The position numbers and the translations under genes are program-made. Shown piece by piece: positions 62,978 to 64,000 of a stretch of DNA of 64,000 nt (its first letter is position 1; each line of letters begins with the position of its first letter). Under the pieces are notes generated by a model that saw only the letters and a list, made by a program, of their open reading frames with translations, ran no database searches and had not been told where the DNA came from. Source of the DNA: Desulfopila aestuarii DSM 18488. GTDB taxonomy: Bacteria > Desulfobacterota > Desulfobulbia > Desulfobulbales > Desulfocapsaceae. Location of the stretch: contig CAMBBS010000004.1 in NCBI GenBank assembly GCA_945863875.1, positions 1 through 64,000 of the forward strand, written 5' to 3'.

Positions 62978-63193
62978 ATGAAAACGAAAATTATTGTTGT
63001 GTTGATTTGCTCCTTGTTTTTCTGTGCTTCGCTCACTAATTGCGGCGGAGGCGGTGCTAAAGTCGAAAGTCATGTGAGTACTCAAACTCTGGGTCAGCAG
63101 TTAATCGATCTCGACAGAGCGTTTAAAGAAGGAGTTCTTACTGAGAAGGAATATAAAAATTCCAAACAAGCTTTGCTTAAAAAATACAAATAG
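62978..63193 (+). CDS. Small lipoprotein with SHOCT-like C-terminus
   Basis: The 71-residue protein has a lipoprotein signal (MKTKIIVVLICSLFFCASLTNC, lipobox LTNC) and a C-terminal stretch LIDLDRAFKEGVLTEKEYKNSKQALLKKY that matches the short SHOCT helix pair. It starts eight bases after the IscB element end, and no clear ribosome site is visible, so the insertion may have cut its upstream region. Confidence 0.75.
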   Translation: MKTKIIVVLICSLFFCASLTNCGGGGAKVESHVSTQTLGQQLIDLDRAFKEGVLTEKEYKNSKQALLKKYK

Positions 63194-63308
63194 CGTTCGT
63201 GTCCGGCTGGCCCCTTAACATCAGCCGTTTTGACCAGAACATGTGCCAGGAAATCAATGAGCAATCGCAACAAACAAAACCCACTGATTAAACAGAGAGG
63301 AAAAAGCA

Positions 63309-63779
63309 ATGCATAAATTTTTCGGTTTGCTCTTGGTGATCTGGTCCTTCTCCGTTTTAGGTGGTTGTGCCGGAATAATGCGATCCAGCCTGAATCCTCC
63401 GGATGTCAGCCTGCAGACATTCAAGGTGCTGCCGCAACAAGGTGTCGGTCCACGAGTTGAAATTGGACTCCACCTTATAAATCCTAACAGCGAACCCCTC
63501 AATTTTACAGGTATTTACTATACTGTCGATATTGAGGGGTATAAAGTTCTGTCGGGAGTTTCCAACAACCTCCCGACTGTCGAACCCTACGGTGAAGCTG
63601 ATATCTACCTTGAAGCCGGTGTCGATCTGCTTAGCGGTATCAGACTTCTCAGTTCTCTCATGAATGACCCCAGGGACTCCTTCAAATATGGTTTTAAGGC
63701 GAAGTTGGATCCGCGTGGGTATTTACCTGATATTATCCTCCAGGAGGAAGGCGAATTTAATTTGCGGGGTGGTCGATAA
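63309..63779 (+). CDS. LEA type 2 (WHy-domain) family lipoprotein
   Basis: AGAGAGG precedes the ATG. The 156-residue protein has a lipoprotein signal (lipobox LGGC) and a beta-rich domain with VEIGLHLINPNSEPLNFTGIYYTVDIEGYKVLSG, the pattern of LEA14/WHy domains. These are common periplasmic or outer-membrane lipoproteins; their role is not well defined, though stress protection is often proposed. It follows the small lipoprotein by 115 bases and may be co-transcribed with it. Confidence 0.85.
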   Translation: MHKFFGLLLVIWSFSVLGGCAGIMRSSLNPPDVSLQTFKVLPQQGVGPRVEIGLHLINPNSEPLNFTGIYYTVDIEGYKVLSGVSNNLPTVEPYGEADIYLEAGVDLLSGIRLLSSLMNDPRDSFKYGFKAKLDPRGYLPDIILQEEGEFNLRGGR

Positions 63780-64000
63780 AAGGGTGTTGAAAAAACACAA
63801 TCTAACTCATAAATTCAGTTAACCGTGAACTGTAAATTCAGCTTTTTCGCCACTATTCCCAATTTTCGGATATGAATATGCAATGCTTACCGAATGTTTA
63901 AAAGGGTTTTATGACCCTTTAAGAATAACCCCAGATCTGTATTGATACTACTGAACGTTCTTTACCGGCAATTCGAATAACGGAACAGATACCTCTTGTA
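63780..64000 (+). other. Non-coding end of window
   Basis: AAAGGG (63901) and CCCTTT (63915) can form a weak hairpin with a T-run in the loop. No gene is recognised. Confidence 0.3.

Noticed and set aside
1-64000. CRISPR array
   Set aside because: No regularly spaced direct repeats were seen; the repeats found are tandem, palindromic or belong to transposon ends.

Overview
The window looks like a chromosomal segment of a Gram-negative, anaerobic or respiratory bacterium of the Desulfobacterota, most likely near Desulfobulbales. This placement is inferred from gene content, not from a marker gene. The pointers are several multihaem c-type cytochromes and NrfD/FeS redox proteins, many PAS/sigma-54 regulators, a selenocysteine-containing SelD, a J-domain protein inside a chemotaxis cluster, and lipoproteins and exported proteins typical of a two-membrane envelope.

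Layout. 0-3.8 kb: end of a chemoreceptor, then cheR-cheD-cheB and a J-domain-like protein. 3.8-6.0 kb: a glutamate-receptor-type potassium channel gene on the minus strand, abutting a decayed IscB element that still carries a recognisable HEARO/omega-RNA region. 6.5-8.2 kb: two small genes and a decayed IS200/IS605 element. 8.3-13.7 kb: a Gld-type ABC transporter operon (ATPase, GldF-GldG fusion, DUF4340) and a DUF6172 gene. 13.7-17.7 kb: polyamine operon potD-potA-potB-potC (minus). 18-19 kb: selD with an in-frame UGA. 19.1-22.9 kb: a minus-strand operon of an unusual ABC exporter, a cyclic-nucleotide-binding protein, an RsbW-like kinase and a STAS protein. 23.5-29.7 kb: redox region with a Tat-exported four-cluster ferredoxin, a trihaem cytochrome, two NrfD membrane proteins each preceded by a tiny membrane protein and followed by a MerR regulator, and a shared 15-bp palindrome upstream of both. 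29.8-39 kb: queuosine-precursor transporter with a structured leader, SpoIIE-type phosphatase, a four-PAS sigma-54 activator, a histidine kinase/NtrC-type pair, and a second decayed IS200/IS605 copy. 39.3-44.3 kb: a sigma-54 promoter, two paralogous tiny membrane proteins, then an FtsH protease, a kinase-like sensor without a catalytic domain, and a NapC-type multihaem cytochrome. 44.3-52.7 kb: phosphate regulon phoU-pstC-pstA-pstS-pstB (minus), divergent from phoB-phoR. 52.8-54.2 kb: tRNA-Gly followed by decayed gene fragments. 54.2-60.8 kb: YbaK, an exported unknown, an ECF sigma/anti-sigma locus with glycogen-binding-type domains, and a CoA-transferase/GNAT fusion. 61.4-63.8 kb: a complete-looking IscB element with its omega-RNA region and two small lipoproteins.

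Themes. The segment is dense in signal transduction: chemotaxis, partner switching, sigma-54 control, ECF control and Pho two-component control. It also holds envelope redox modules and two generations of obligate mobile RNA-guided nuclease relatives (IscB intact plus decayed, TnpB decayed twice). The strongest leads are the IscB/omega-RNA pair of copies, the MerR-NrfD modules with a common operator, the sigma-54-controlled tiny membrane protein pair, the ABC exporter with an apparently triplicated helical subdomain, the FtsH/pseudo-kinase/cytochrome operon, and a pseudoknot-like leader on the queuosine-precursor transporter gene.
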